In this document: piece by piece, positions 1 through 12,815 of the stretch | Position numbering within the stretch: position 1 is the stretch's first letter | Layout: each line of letters opens with the position of its first letter | NCBI GenBank assembly: GCA_023213395.1 | Contig: CM041465.1 | Coordinates: 139,445,741-139,509,740 of the forward strand | Length of the DNA stretch: 64,000 nucleotides | Reading direction: 5' to 3' | Origin: Cycas panzhihuaensis | Taxonomy: Eukaryota > Cycadophyta | Made by a program: the position numbers and the translations under genes | The notes under the pieces: generated by a model | Databases searched by the model: none | Told to the model about the DNA's origin: nothing | What the model saw: only the letters and a program-made list of their open reading frames with translations

Positions 1-1560
1 TCCTATAATAAAATCCATTGATATCTCTTTCCATCTCTGATCAAGCATAGGTAGAGGCTACAATAGGCCAAGGATCTTGGTGGTTTTAATTTTATACCTT
101 TAGTATATTTCGCAATGGGTGACCCAACCTTTTGTATCATATTTAAGCCTACTTCAATAGAAGGATTATTTAATCCTTTGATATATTTTTTAGAACCTAA
201 AGTGACTAGCTATAGATGAGTTATGGGCATCATAGAGAATCCTTTCTTTGAGCTTAAATTATGGGATTAGATATAATCTATTTTTATATAACAAAGTATT
301 TTCTAACCATGAAAACCCTTTATGACTATCTTAGTCTTCTTAGAGATCCTGGATTATTTGTCAAGTCCTTAGGACTTGCTCCCATGCTTCATGAGTTACT
401 TGAATCTAGGAATGGCTAATATATGTGATAATACATAATATGGGTTCTTCTTCTTTTCTAGAAAGAGCATCAACTATGACATTCTCCTTCCCCTATTTAT
501 AAATGATTTCAAAGTCAAACTCTTGCATTTTAGATACTCTTTTTAGTTTCTTCTCAAAGGATACACTTTGGTCCAAGAAGTATTTTATACTATCATAGTT
601 ATTTTTATCTTAAAGTATGCCCCAAGAAGGTATTGGTGCTATCATTTCCTTTTCACAGGTGGACATGCTCAAGTCCCTTGACTGTAACCTTCATCTCTCA
701 AGACCAAGGGGTCATCCTTCTTATATGAGTACTACTCCCAACCTATGTCTTGAGGCATCACATTCAATAATAAATATTTTTATAAAGTCAAGAGTTGCTA
801 ATACGAGTGTAGTGGTCAAGGCCTCTTTTAGTGTTATAAAGGCTTCACTTTCCATCTCTATCCACTAGAATGGGTCCTTCTTTAGCAACTATATTAGGGG
901 TGTTGCTATCCTAGTGTACCCTTTAACAAACTTTTGGTAATATCCTATTAATCCCAAGAATCCTTAAAGACCCTTAATGTTTTTAGGTTGGGGCCAATTC
1001 TATATAATGATAATATTTTTTGAGTCAACCTTTATTCTATCTTGAGAAATGATATGCCCTAATATTTAAACTCCTTCTTTCCAAAATTATAATTAGATTT
1101 TTTGATATATAGTTGGTTGTCTTCCAATAATCTCAAGGCCTTGTTCACTTGTTAAATATATTCTTTAATTGTTCGACTATATATGAGGATGTCATAAAAA
1201 AAGACTAGGATAAATTTCCTCAACTATAGATGGAAGATTCTATTCATAAGTCTTTAGAATTTGGTTGGTGCATTAGTGAGGCCAAAGGGCATGAGTAAGA
1301 ATTCATAATGACCTTCATGGGTTCAAAAGGTTATTTTATATACATATTCTTTCTTGACCCTAATTTGGCGATAACTTGATCAAAGATCCAAAGATGTGAA
1401 TATAGTTGTACCATGTATTTCATCCAGTAATTCATTAGTCACTAGAATAGGCAATTCATTAGTCACTAGAATAGGGAATTCCAAAATAAGTCATATTTTT
1501 TTTTACCAATATGACTAGGGTGGAAAAATACTTTTACTTTCTTAGATGACCCCTACATGT
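1..1560 (-). pseudogene. Gypsy pol remnant: RT, RNase H, integrase start
   Basis: The minus strand at 1267-1292 reads MPFGLTNAP, the hallmark RT segment of plant gypsy elements, preceded by a THEGHYEF-like stretch. At 1184-1201 an FYDILI-like motif stands where the catalytic YxDD box is expected, so at least one catalytic Asp is changed. RNase H sequence ending in KMQEFDFEI lies near 480-600. Near 1-70 the integrase core begins with WKEISMDFIIG, which carries the first catalytic Asp of the DDE triad. Several frameshifts and stops make this a pseudogene. Confidence 0.8.
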
Positions 1561-2099
1561 AGCAATTCTTATATCAACCTTTTAATTTTATTATTTTATT
1601 AGTACAAGTACTTGTATGTTTGTATGCTAGGTAGGTGACTCCTAGTGACAATCTTGATGGCATGGTCCTACTCGCATTGTGGTAGAATTGCCTTGGGGTC
1701 TTCTTCAAAGACCTAAAGATGGTTGAGTAGAACATCTTATAATTCTAGTAATAGGTGACTATTGTAAGGTGGAACTTCTTTAATTTGGGACTGCTAGCCT
1801 ATGATTACATAACACCTTATAATTAGCCCTATCCTTCTCTTTTATATTAACTTCTCCCCCTTATGTAAGCTGATGACTTATAATGGGGGTGAGGTGATTC
1901 CATTAAGCTGATACTCTTGACCCTCTAAGTTGAATCAAATGAATAACTCTTATAGGTTAAGTTGAATGGTGCCAAGTGTCTTTTACCATTGAACTCTTAC
2001 AACCACATCGACACGTTTAATAGAAATTACAAATATTAAAGTAGATAAATGATACTCCCCCATAGTGAGCCTAATATTATGGCATTTTCACCACAAAAT

Positions 2100-3330
2100 A
2101 GTGTTCCTCCATTAGTGACCATGATTTAGAAGTTCTTCACTAGATATGGGAAATAATTGAGCTCTTCAGTTAGTTTCTTGTTAATGAAATTGTGGGTGTT
2201 TCTTGAGTTAATTAAGATAACTACTCACTTTTTCTTAATATACTTAATGATTTTTAAGTTTTGAAGAGTTACAATGCTAGTTAAGGCATGCACTAAGATG
2301 GTTGTAGTATCTTCATCATCATCTATTGGTGATTTTGGAGATTTTGGAACATTTTAATATAGTTGTTCTAAAATATTTTCTTCCTCCTATTCCTCATCTT
2401 ATGTGCCCTTAATGATAATTTTTTTTCAGAACATTGATGGTCCTTATACAATTTTTGGTTGCATTTAAAACATAACCCTTTTTACCTCTTCTCATAAACT
2501 TCTTAGTTGGTCTTCTATTAAATAGTTAGTGAGTGTAACACAACTAGGACATGTGATGCATGTGATGATATTCTCCTATCAATATATGGTCACATGGATC
2601 ATCAACATGCTTTATTTTGTACTTTAATATATTATGTTAGTCTTATAGTCTATGTGATCTATATATGATTTAATAGATAGAGTTAATGTTTAATCTTATT
2701 TTAGAGTCCATCAATGTATAATTTCAACATTTATTCTTTAGTTAGGTTCTCAACCCATGTGGAGAGGTGTTGGTATACAAAGGTATACTATAAAAATATA
2801 CGTCTTATAGAATCTTTGTGAGTTGGCTAAAATAGTTGTTATCCCAAATATTATGATATTATGTCTTAAGGTCCTTGAAAAAATAGTCCTAATTATAATT
2901 GAGTCCACTAACCTTCTTCTTCACCTATTGGTACCACTAGTATGGCTTAGATTCTACATGTAAAGAGCTTATTAATATTATTTTATCTTTTGGGACTTGG
3001 TGAAAGGCAAAGTATTGTTCTATTTATGACACCTAAGTTTGAATATTAGTACCATTAAATTTTTAAGCTCTACTTTTGGAAGGAAAGTTATCCTTCCTCA
3101 TCTATTATTATGATGATCATCATCCATGCCATCATTAGATCCTTGTTGATGTGTATCATCCAAATTGAGTTTCTTCTTTCCTTTGTGGTGGTAGTATTCC
3201 TGTTTAACTTCATTGTCCTTGTTAATGAAACTTTTCTCCATTAAGACAACCATATCAGATACTTAAAGGGATAGATTGTTTATTGTATGTTGTACATCTT
3301 GAAGCTTGAGATCTATTTCTCCTATTAATT
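2100..3330 (-). pseudogene. Gypsy gag-protease remnant
   Basis: The minus strand encodes a retrotransposon Gag-like stretch around 3010-2820, with stops at expected Trp positions. A zinc knuckle follows at 2472-2431, spaced C-x2-C-x7-H-x-C as in plant gypsy Gag. The protease comes next. Its active-site region reads INSRNTHNFIN, where the family has DSGSTHNFI, so the catalytic Asp and Gly are both altered. An NGGT motif typical of the same domain lies just after it. The fragment is inactive. Confidence 0.75.
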
Positions 3331-5393
3331 AGAAAACTGTATCATTTAGTTTAATGCTTAAATCAAGGTTGATTTTGGGGGCTATTTTCCTTCCCAACTT
3401 TAACTCAATATTATCTTGTGATTATGGGTTCCTAAGGGTTTTAGTCCCTTAGTTGATGTCTTTAGACTATTATCTTATTTATTTTATAATTTTCTTTTTT
3501 TTTCCCTACAAAAATATTATTTTTGTAAAGGGTCTAAAATCATAAATAAAATCTTTTTTTAGTAAGGCAACTTGGCCAATCAGGCTATAAAAGGAGGGGT
3601 TGTAAGAGACTTATACAGTTTTATAGATCTCTTGGTTTCGTGTGAGCCCTTAAGAAAAGTAATATTGACCACACAAGCTAAGAATTGGAAGCTACTATAA
3701 GTGGGGATTTTGTTTAGAGTGATGATATATATATCTACAGCTAAAATTTAGGGGCAATATAGGCAGCAATTAAGGAGTTGTAGATAAAATATAAGGAATC
3801 ACAAATTTATAGTATTTGGCAATTTAAAGTGGAATTTTGCTTAAGAGATGTTAAGAATGAATTATTTTATAATGGGGTTTTACATAGTTCTATAAATTTT
3901 TAGGTTAATTAGAGCCTATGGGAGAGAGATATGGCCAAATTAATGATTTTTTTCATACTTTTTAGCCTTTTATTGAGCCTAATTTAGAATAGAGGTTAAA
4001 ATTCCTCATGGATATAGAGATTTGATTCTAAAAAACCCTTATTATTAAATAGGTCTACTCTGACATGCCTAAAACCTCTATTTTATTTTATCTAGAAACC
4101 TTTTTTTCATATAGAACTATATCTACTCTATTCAGTATGAATTCATATTCTATCATAATTCTATAGTAGCCAAAGTAGGCTAAAGAAAAAGGGTTCCTAA
4201 TCTAGGTATAAGGAGTGTTTGGTTTATAGGTCCTATGATATACTAGTCCCAATCATAAATAGTATTAGCTATATAGGATAATACTCTACCATGCAGTCAT
4301 ACTTCCCTATCTCTTGAGTATATGGAGAGTAACTTTTTAGGGCTAATTACTTATTGGTATATTATAGATGACAAACATCAAAAGATTCCTATCTAGGATG
4401 GGTTTACAAATACCTAAAAGGGTCTTCTGATATATGCAAGGTACATGGAAGCTCAATATTATGTCAACCATTATCTAAAGCCTATAATATATTCTTTCAT
4501 AGGTAAGCATGTTAGGCTAAGAATAACAACTTAATGGGATTATTATAGACCCTTGGTATAAGGTCTCTAGCCTAGTAAAAAGTGTAGGTGCCAAGCATAG
4601 TTATCTACCCTTTACAACTATAGAAATAACAAGAAGAAAATAAGGATAAAAATAAAGACTATCGAATGAGAAACCTTTATTAAAATCTCCTCCTATAGCT
4701 TGTAGTAACCCACCACTTTTACTACTTTTTTATCGTTAAGATCTAAGTGGATAAAGTGAGAGCATACTGTATATAATTGTAGGAGGCCACTTTAAAAAAA
4801 AAAAAGGCATAGAAATGACCCCAGAAAGTGCTATAATACCACTTGAAATGCACTTTATTCTAACATTTACTAAATCTTCCAAGATAATTAAATCTTCATA
4901 AAAACATTACGCAAGCATAAGATCGCTTTGTATTATTAGGCTACTTCAAGAGGGAAACCTCAAATATATAATATCTCAATGTTAAAAGGTGTCCTTTATA
5001 AGAGTGAAGTGTATGTATATATAAGACTACTAAGGCTACTCACCTCTCTTGACTAATTCTTATGAGACAATTACAAGAAGAGACCAGTAAAAAAGAAAGA
5101 GAAGAAAAAAGGGTTATTTAAAAGAGAGAGAGACTTGCAATCCATTAATTTATATTACTCAACATAGAGTTATATATCACAGATTACAATAATATTCATA
5201 TTAGATTTGAGTTATATATTCATCAATATATTTGGTAATATTTACATCACATAATATATTACTCTACAATCACACCATGTTATTCTAAGCATTCATTGAT
5301 CTAGTAATTTATAAGGAGATACATTATCACAAGCCTTATGATGATTGGCATCTCACATTATCACTTAATGCTAGTTATCAACAAAGAATTATA

Positions 5394-5414
5394 TACACAC
5401 ACACACACACATAC

Positions 5415-5478
<64 letters not shown>
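5394..5478. repeat. Compound (CA)n-(CT)n microsatellite
   Basis: A short CA run (5394-5410) is followed after a small spacer by an uninterrupted CT dinucleotide tract at 5418-5478, about 30 units. The purity of the CT tract contrasts with the decayed elements around it and suggests recent slippage. Confidence 0.95.
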
Positions 5479-5482
<4 letters not shown>

Positions 5483-5822
5483 CATATGAAATACATCATT
5501 AATCATATCATAAGTCATTCCAACTCTACTTATAGTAGCCAATAAATCTAATCAACAATGGCCATTAAAACAATGGAGATTTTCTATCATATACTAGACT
5601 TTTCTGAATCTTTTTCTACCATCTTCTTACCATTCCCTACAAGTTTTTACCAAAAAAAATCTCCTTATAAATATTTAAGGTTTCAAGAAAGACTCAATAT
5701 AAGTCAAGCATAATCTTGCATATGAAGACAAAAATGATAAAGGATTCCTTTACCATGTTTTGTTCAATTACCTAAAATTATCTCCAACATTATCAAGCTT
5801 TAATGATACACTATTATTACCA

Positions 5823-5840
5823 TTATATATATATATATAT

Positions 5841-5896
<56 letters not shown>
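5823..5896. repeat. (AT)n microsatellite
   Basis: About 74 bp of AT dinucleotides with one short interruption (ACATACAT near 5842-5849). It is self-complementary and could form hairpins. No gene or element boundary coincides with it. Confidence 0.95.
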
Positions 5897-5899
<3 letters not shown>

Positions 5900-6628
5900 A
5901 AATTAAGAAGGTTACAAGAATTACATTAGAAAAACTCAACTAAATATCATAAAGAATATATAGATAAATTTGTAAGGTGGGTAGATGAAGATGACATACC
6001 TATATTAAAGGATGATGGAGTAGAAGATTGTGTAACATTGAAGAAAAAAGGGTCTATAAACCATGAGTATTTCTCTAGGGAAATCATAACCCTAACACAT
6101 AATTTAAATATGAAAGAAGAAAAAAATAATAAATACTAGGAATTAAATATGAAACATTAATAACTAATAAGAGAAAAAACTTGTGTCATTCCCAAAAGAA
6201 TATATACCAATTTATAATCAAAGGGTTATTACAAATACATGCAAAAGGTTACTAATACTAGTGATGATATTCTCATCCCTTGATAAATTTGAGAATAACC
6301 AACTAGTGCCAATAATAAATCCTAATTAAACTAAGAAAAAGTTATTAGTATCAATAATAACAAATTCATCTCTTAATCAACCAAGGTAAAATCCATAAAT
6401 CAATAAAAAATCTTATACCTTAAAATGATACTATCAAATAATAACACTGAAAATGACTTTTCAAAAAATTATATTCAATCATTTACAAATTGTGGCCATT
6501 CATAGCCCAATATCAATATAGAAATTCAAGTTAGATACAAATCAAGGATACCTTGGTAATAATATTTGGATAACAAAATAGAGGAAAGAGAAATCCAACA
6601 ATCTTTAAGTTGACATTATTCAAAAATA

Positions 6629-6971
6629 TGAAATCATATATGTATATTCCCATTTTTAAAATCTTTAACCATATATAGCACGAAAATAAAAATATACACA
6701 GAATACAGATGCACGATACATAAGATTTACGTAGGAAGACCCTTTTGGGAAAAACCCCACAACAAAAAATCCTTTTGGATCACATTTATTATTTTAAAAT
6801 TGATTTGATACATTAAATATACAAGGGATCGAGGATTTTATATTCTTCCAAGAAGTGTCACCTGACAAGGATTGTGACCCCCTAAATATCTCACACCTTT
6901 TCTCCAATCACTATTAGTTAAGCCACATTAACATTAACTTAGTGGCTTAATAAAGAAATACCACATTAACA
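6629..6971 (-). repeat. 3' LTR of copia element H
   Basis: Begins TGAAATCATAT and ends ACATTAACA on the plus strand. It pairs with 25220-25561, sharing the whole length with scattered substitutions. The polypyrimidine tract just right of it (the element's polypurine tract) shows it is the 3' LTR of a minus-strand element. Confidence 0.85.
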
Positions 6972-7631
6972 TTCCCCCTTAATGTGAATATAGGGAGCTT
7001 TCATCCTATAACAGTTGTGTTATTATGAAGGTTGGGACTATCCTACAACTTCTTTATTCTTATCAATACATCCCTTCTTAAGGATAATATCAGTGAGTCA
7101 TAATTTGGTATACATCTTCATGAATTAATCTTTAGTAAGTGGATTGGTGAATATGTCTGTAAGATAGAATTCACTTGGATAGGAGTTGACCTATAGCTTC
7201 CCTAACTTGATCTATTTACAGATGTAGTGGTACAAAATCTCGATATGCTTTATACGTGCATGAAACTTTGGATTATTTGATAAATGAATGGTACTCTAAT
7301 TATTAATAAAGATAATTAGATGTCCATTAGAAACTTTAAGAGACCTTGTAACCATACATCTTCTTTCACACTAGTACTGAATCTTTGATATTTAGCCTTT
7401 GTAGAAGATAACACCACTATTTGCTACTTCTTCAATTGCTATGAAATAAATCCATTACCAACACCAAATAAGTATCTAATAGTGGACTTCTGATCATTAA
7501 AGTCTCCTTCCCAGTCAGTATTTGTGTAGTCATGCAACCTTGTCTCCTCACCTTGACAATATTTGAGACCAAGATTGATTGTCCCTTTTAGGTATTTCAG
7601 AATCTACTTCACTACGACCTAATGGGGCTCT
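6972..7631 (-). pseudogene. Copia H RNase H remnant
   Basis: The minus strand carries the C-terminal RNase H of copia Pol. Recognisable blocks are DYTNTDWEGDFNDQKST, then LSSTKAKYQ, VKEDVWLQGLL, and a FTKPL-like end near the LTR. In-frame stops interrupt it. Its N-terminal side is cut at 7631 by element G, and the RT continues at about 12816. The joining segment reads like a W-x5-W-ILKYLKGT motif in which both Trp codons have become stops. Confidence 0.8.
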
Positions 7632-8154
7632 TGAGTGAAAAAAATACAACCGTGAAAGCAATACTAATAGAACTTTAACCATGCAAAGAATAAATAACAT
7701 AAATAAATCAAGCACATAATAAAGAAGACCAAGAGATTTAGGTCTACCTTTTATTGATTTTAGAAAAAGTTAAAGAATTAAAAAGATGAAACCCTAGCTC
7801 ACCTCATCAACTCATCCACTCTGTACATTCTACAAAGAATTACCCAATTTAGGTTATATAAAGAATGTCACAAAAAGGTATAAGATCTAAACTTTTAGAT
7901 CTAGGGTCTTTATGATGAATGACTTAATTCTCTTTTTTGTTTAAACCCTAAAATTTACTTTGGGGGCTTCCATTCTTGAACCCCTACTTTGTAGGGGTGA
8001 GACATTTACCTCCCTCCCCTTGCTAAAGGGGTCTATCACCCCCCTTATATCCCCCCACAAGGAGTTTGGAGGGGTAAACTATGTTGAAGAAAGACTAAAA
8101 TTTTAACCTCTTTATACATATATAACACTTGTAAAGTGTTTAACATATCCAACA
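7632..8154 (-). repeat. 3' LTR of copia element G
   Basis: Plus strand begins TGAGTGAAAA and ends ATCCAACA. It matches 12283 to about 12815 along its length. Both copies contain a C-rich patch near the middle with runs of C. Confidence 0.85.
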
Positions 8155-10900
8155 ATCTCCAAATTATTAAATACTTTATAAGAAACCTGCATACATAACT
8201 ACTTAATGCCAATATCATAAACAACCATTGCCTTTTTAGATCATTTAAATTTTTCTATGCTTATAATCTTGGTCAATGAGTCTACAACATTCTCTTGTGT
8301 AATAATCTTTTATAAGTCCACCTTGCAATCTTGAATAATTTCTCTCACAAAATAGAATTGCACATCAATATACTTTGACTGAGCATGAAAAGTGAGGTTC
8401 TTCACTAGGTAGATTGCACTTTGACTGTCACAATCTATCCTCATAACATCCTACTTAAAGCTAACATATGTGCATAATCTCTATAACCAAACTACTTCCT
8501 TGCACATATGGGTAACTATCATATACTTTGTTTCTATGCTAGAAAGTACCATAACTTGTATTTTTCTCATCTAATTAATTGCACTACTATAAAGGGTACA
8601 AACATACCTACTTATACATCTTCTACTGTCAAGAACTTTAGCCTAATTAACATCAACGAAACCTCTCAGGTTCACTGTTCTACTCTCCATGGGATCTCCT
8701 TGATAGAAAATTTCATAGTTTGATGTACCTCATAGACACCTAAAAATCCTTTTCATAGCCATCTAATTCTCCTTGCCTAGGTTTTACATGTACTTACTAA
8801 CTACTCATACTACATGGATAATGTTTGGTCGAGTGTAAATGATTACATATATTAGGCTACTAATAGCACTAGTATAAGGGACAAGTACCATGTCTTCAAC
8901 ATCTTGGTAAGTCTTTGGGCATTGTTTAGTTGATAATTTTAAACCAACAGGAAGAGGAACATTAACTAGTTTACTATCCTACAACATGAACCACTGTAAT
9001 ATTGTCTCTACAACCTAAACCACTATAATATTATCTCAATGTACCGTCTTTGGCTAAGCTAAATATTCCTATTTCTCCTATCCCTTTTAATCTCAATGCC
9101 TAAAATAAAATGTATAGCACTAAGGTCCTTCATCAAAAAATAAGATGCCAATTGGCCTTTCACAAGTTGGTTTATTTCTTAATTATTACCAACTAAAAGT
9201 ATAGCACCAACATATAAAGTTAAAATAACAAAGCGATCACCAAACTATTTATAATAGACACAGCGATCTACTTTGTTGTGCATAAAGCTATCTACCAACA
9301 TATGTAAATCAAACTTCTGATACCACATCCTAAATTACTGTTTCAAACTATATAATATCTTCTTTAATGTACAAACCATATTCTCCTTCTCTGTAATTTT
9401 AAAACCTTTAGGCTGCAATATATAAATTTCTTCTTTAAGATCACCATTAAGAAATGAAGTCTTTACATCCATTTGATCCACCTCAAGGTCATATGTAGCT
9501 ACTATAGTCAACAAAATTCTAATTGAAGCTATTTTTGTAACAAAATAAAATACCTCACTAAAATCTATTCCCTTGACCTAAGAATATCCCTTTGCTACTA
9601 AGTGAGCCTTGTACTTTTCTACAATACCATTTGCCTAGAACTTCTTCTTGAAGATCTATTTGTTATCAATAGGTTTTCTGCTATCAGGTAGATCCACCAA
9701 ATCCCATGTGTTATTTTTATCTAAGGCCATCATTTCTTCTCCCATAAACTTCATCTAAAGTTGGCTCTCTTTTGACTTTAAAGTCTCTCAAATAGTACTT
9801 GGATCATCTGTAGCAAATAAAATAAAAGAGGAGTGAAAAAGGTCTTCATGAATATACCTATCAGGCTATCTTCTCACGAGTTAATCTCCTCAAGATGTGG
9901 GGTTCATGAGGTTGAGCTACCTCTATAGCTGGTCCTTTCTCTTTAGCTGACTTATATTATGATGAAGAATCTTTATCTCTTATCTCAAACTATACCTTCT
10001 TAGAGTTTTCCTCCTTTGATTCTTCATCTTACTTTAGAGACTTAAACTCCTCTCTAAAGACAATATCATGACTATACACAACTTTCTATGTTTCAAGGTT
10101 ATAAAGCTGGTACACTTTAATACTATTACCATAGCTGATAAAAATAGTCTTTTATGCTTTAAAATCAAGCTTAGTCCTCTATTGTTTAGGAACATGCATA
10201 AAAGCTTTACAATAAAAAACTCTAAGATGACCAAGAGATGGTTTCTTACCATACCATACTTCTTCAAGTGTTTTGTACACTAAGGTAGTTGTTAGTGATC
10301 TATTTATCAGGTAGCTTTTAGTCATCACATCCTCAACTTAGAATTTCTTCTCTAATCTTGTAGAGCTAAGCATACTCTTCAATCTCTCTAGCATGGTCCT
10401 ATTCATCCTTTCAATAACTCTATTCTATTATGGTGTATAGAGAATTATCTTTCACCTTACTATTCCATACTGCTTATAGAACTACTCAAACTCCTTTGAG
10501 AAAAACTCACCTCTATTATCAGTCCTTAATACCTTGATCTGCTTGTCACTCTAATTCTTAACCAAGGTCTTAAATTCTTTGAATTTACTAAAGACCTTAG
10601 TTTTCTCCCTAAGAAAATACAACCATATCTTTCTTGAGAAATCATCTATATATGAGATAAAGAATTTAAACCCACCCAATGAGGGTACATCAACAAGTCT
10701 GAAAACATCACTATGTACCAATTACAAAATACCTTTTGCTCTCTTAATCTTAAAGGAAAACTGACATGATTCTGTTTGCCATATATATAATGTTCATAGA
10801 AATCAAAATCAAATGAGCCATTAATTCTAGATATGTCTTCTACCATACCTTTGGAGAATAAATCATGGAGTCCTTTCTCTCTAATATGGCCCAATCTCTG
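8155..10900 (-). pseudogene. Copia G pol remnant: RNase H, RT, integrase
   Basis: Read right to left: GAG-pre-integrase and integrase (about 10900-9950), RT (about 9850-8830), RNase H (about 8800-8200). The 82-residue open stretch at 10646-10894 contains the HIREKGLHDLFSKGM block that is common before copia integrase cores. At about 9190-9225 the RT catalytic box reads YVGAILLVGN where the family has YVDDILL, so both catalytic Asp residues are gone. Multiple stops and frame changes break the rest. Confidence 0.8.
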
Positions 10901-11072
10901 ATGCCATAATACAGTTTTACCAACAAGTGATATTTAGGCCCTACCTGCATTATTGCTACTTTCTGTAATAACTAGATTATAATTATCAGCATATACTATA
11001 CTTGCATTAAGCTTGTATAACATTCTAAATCAGACCTCTTTTGCTAATACCAATTCTCCTTGTACCATTTTT

Positions 11073-12178
11073 TTAATTGTCTTTATTGAAAATCACTTTT
11101 ATTCCTATATCACTTAATTGACTAACAGACAATAAACTCATAGACAAAAGGGGAATATGGATCATATTAGGGATAGTTTTAACTCTTCTATCTCTAAATT
11201 GAACCTTCACCCTTTCATAACCTATAATTTTATATGGGTAATGATCCCCAAGAAATACTTCACCTCTATTAATACTTGTGTATTCATAAAACCACTCCCT
11301 ATGGGGAGTAACATGAAGTAAAGCACCAGTGTTAATTAACCAAGACTCAACATTTGATAACTTACCTAAGGTTTCTAAATAAACATCGCTATCAACTTCA
11401 TTAGAGGCTTTTACTATCATGGAAGAGGTAGCTTCAGGTGAGTTTCTCTTGTCAACCTTGACTCAACACTAGATCTTTATATGCCTAGGCTTCCCACATC
11501 TCTAACATACCAATGGGCCTCTACCTAGAGATTTGGATTTCCCTCTAAATTTTGACCATCTGTTCCTAGGCTTTTATTGGTCATAATCTAACATTTAACT
11601 TCTCACTACTAATTCTTCCTTTAAATGATCCTTAGAAAGTTTTCATCTTATCTCTTTTCATAGTAGAACAGCAACGATATCATCAAATTTTACGGTGGGA
11701 GTAGTCAAGCTACTAATCATCATTACAAGATTATCTCAAGAAATAGGAAGCAAATATAATAGGGTAATGCACTTATCTTTTTTAGATATTGTTACCCCAA
11801 TTGAAGCAAGTTGGCTTACCATAGTGTTAAATATAATGAGATGATCTATAACTACATCTCCATCACTTATCTTTAGTGAGTACAGCTTTTTTGAAGAAAT
11901 AAATTATTAACTAGGGACTTAGTATGATACAAAGCCCCTAACTTTATCCACATATCTTTGGCCATAGGATCTGTGGTAACATTCAATAACAATATATCTA
12001 AAAGGTATAACCTTATTAAACTGATTGCTTTTTTATCAAGCTTCTTCTAATCTTTATCACCTATAGTTGTAGGCTTTGTTCCTACTACAACCATTCGTTG
12101 ATCCTTTTTGACGAGGATATCTTCCATCTTTAGCTTCTATAACTTAAAGTTTTGGCCATTAAACTTTTCAATCTCCAT
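11073..12178 (-). pseudogene. Copia G gag-protease remnant
   Basis: Gag starts at an ATG at 12176-12178 with MEIEKFNGQNFKL, the N-terminal signature of copia Gag (UBN2-type). It runs with several stops to a degenerate CCHC knuckle near 11480-11515, in which RCGKPRHIK is readable. The 115-residue open stretch 11073-11420 is the protease region. It reads WLINTGALLHVTPHREWF where copia has W-I/L-D-S/T-G-A, so the catalytic Asp is now Asn. It then continues into the conserved LLSVSQL segment. Confidence 0.8.
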
Positions 12179-12267
12179 CTTCATAATGCTTATCATAATC
12201 TTTAAACTTAAGTTCACCAAACAAGGCTCCCACTCACCAAATGGATTCCCATAGAACAAAAAACCTT

Positions 12268-12280
12268 AACTTTGATACCA
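12268..12280 (-). other. Primer binding site of element G
   Basis: The minus strand reads TGGTATCAAAGTT, close to the complement of the plant initiator tRNA-Met 3' end (family form TGGTATCAGAGC). It lies two bases inside the right LTR, where the minus-strand primer site should be. Confidence 0.75.
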
Positions 12281-12282
12281 AT

Positions 12283-12815
12283 TGAAGAGAAAAGTGCAAT
12301 CGTGAAAGTAATATTGATAGAACTTTAACCATGCAAAGAATAAATAACATAAACAACTCAAGCATACAACAAAGAACACTAAGAGATTCAGGTCTAAGCA
12401 TAGTCCTTTTATTAATCTAAGCGAAAGCTAAATAATTATAGATATGAAACCCCAACTCATCTCATCAACTCATCCACTCTATATACTCTATAAAGAATTA
12501 CCCAATTTGGGTTATATAAAGAATGTCATAAGAAGGTATAAGATTTGAATTGTTAGATCTAGGGTCTTCATGATGAATGACTTGATTCTCTTTTCTATTT
12601 GAGCCTTAAAATTTGCTTTAAGGTCTATTGCCCCTGAACACCTACTTTATGGGAGGGGGAGACATCTCCTCCCCTTGCATACCCCCTACTAAAGGGGGTT
12701 GATGCCTCCTTTAGATCCCCCCACAAGGAGTTTAGAGGGGAAAACTGTGCTAAAGTAGGACCAAAATTTTAACCTCCTTATACATATATAACACTTGGAA
12801 AGTATTCAACATATT
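12283..12815 (-). repeat. 5' LTR of copia element G
   Basis: Starts TGAAGAGAAAAGTG on the plus strand and aligns with 7632-8154. The last bases have diverged (expected CCAACA is replaced), so the end is approximate. Confidence 0.8.

Larger units (their letters stand above)
1..3450 (-). mobile_element. Ty3/gypsy (chromovirus-like) remnant, truncated by window edge
   Basis: A decayed LTR retrotransposon read right to left. From right to left it holds gag (about 3330-2580), a zinc knuckle (2472-2431), an aspartic protease (about 2300-2100), reverse transcriptase (about 1560-950), RNase H (about 640-420) and the start of integrase (about 330-1). The gag-PR-RT-RH-IN order is that of Ty3/gypsy. 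Frames change and stops are frequent, so nothing here is translatable. The integrase C-terminus, any chromodomain and the 3' LTR lie left of the window. I could not find a 5' LTR or primer binding site right of gag. Confidence 0.85.
3451..6628. other. No gene seen; AT-rich repeat-derived sequence
   Basis: No retroelement domain, RNA gene or convincing reading frame was recognised in either strand. The stretch holds two long microsatellites (listed separately) and A/T-rich sequence. It probably contains the 5' LTR and leader of the gypsy element to its left, but no TG..CA ends or primer site could be fixed. Confidence 0.5.
7632..12815 (-). mobile_element. Ty1/copia element G, nested in H
   Basis: A full-length but dead copia element inserted in the RT/RNase H of H. 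It has two LTRs (7632-8154 and 12283 to about 12815), a primer site at 12268-12280 and a polypurine tract (plus strand ATCTCCAAATT) just inside the left LTR. Between them gag, protease, integrase, RT and RNase H can be read in copia order on the minus strand. The right LTR end has decayed, so its last bases and the target duplication cannot be fixed. Confidence 0.85.

Noticed and set aside
617-868. 83-codon plus-strand open frame
   Set aside because: It lies antisense to decayed RT/RNase H of a minus-strand gypsy element and resembles no protein.
5394-5896. Long dinucleotide tracts as possible telomere, origin or CRISPR-like array
   Set aside because: They are plain microsatellites with no spacers and no telomere-type unit.
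10034-10283. Overlapping frames on both strands (10034-10267 minus, 10068-10283 plus)
   Set aside because: Both fall in the copia integrase region of element G. The plus-strand frame is a shadow, and the minus one is only a low-complexity part of the broken integrase, so neither was listed alone.
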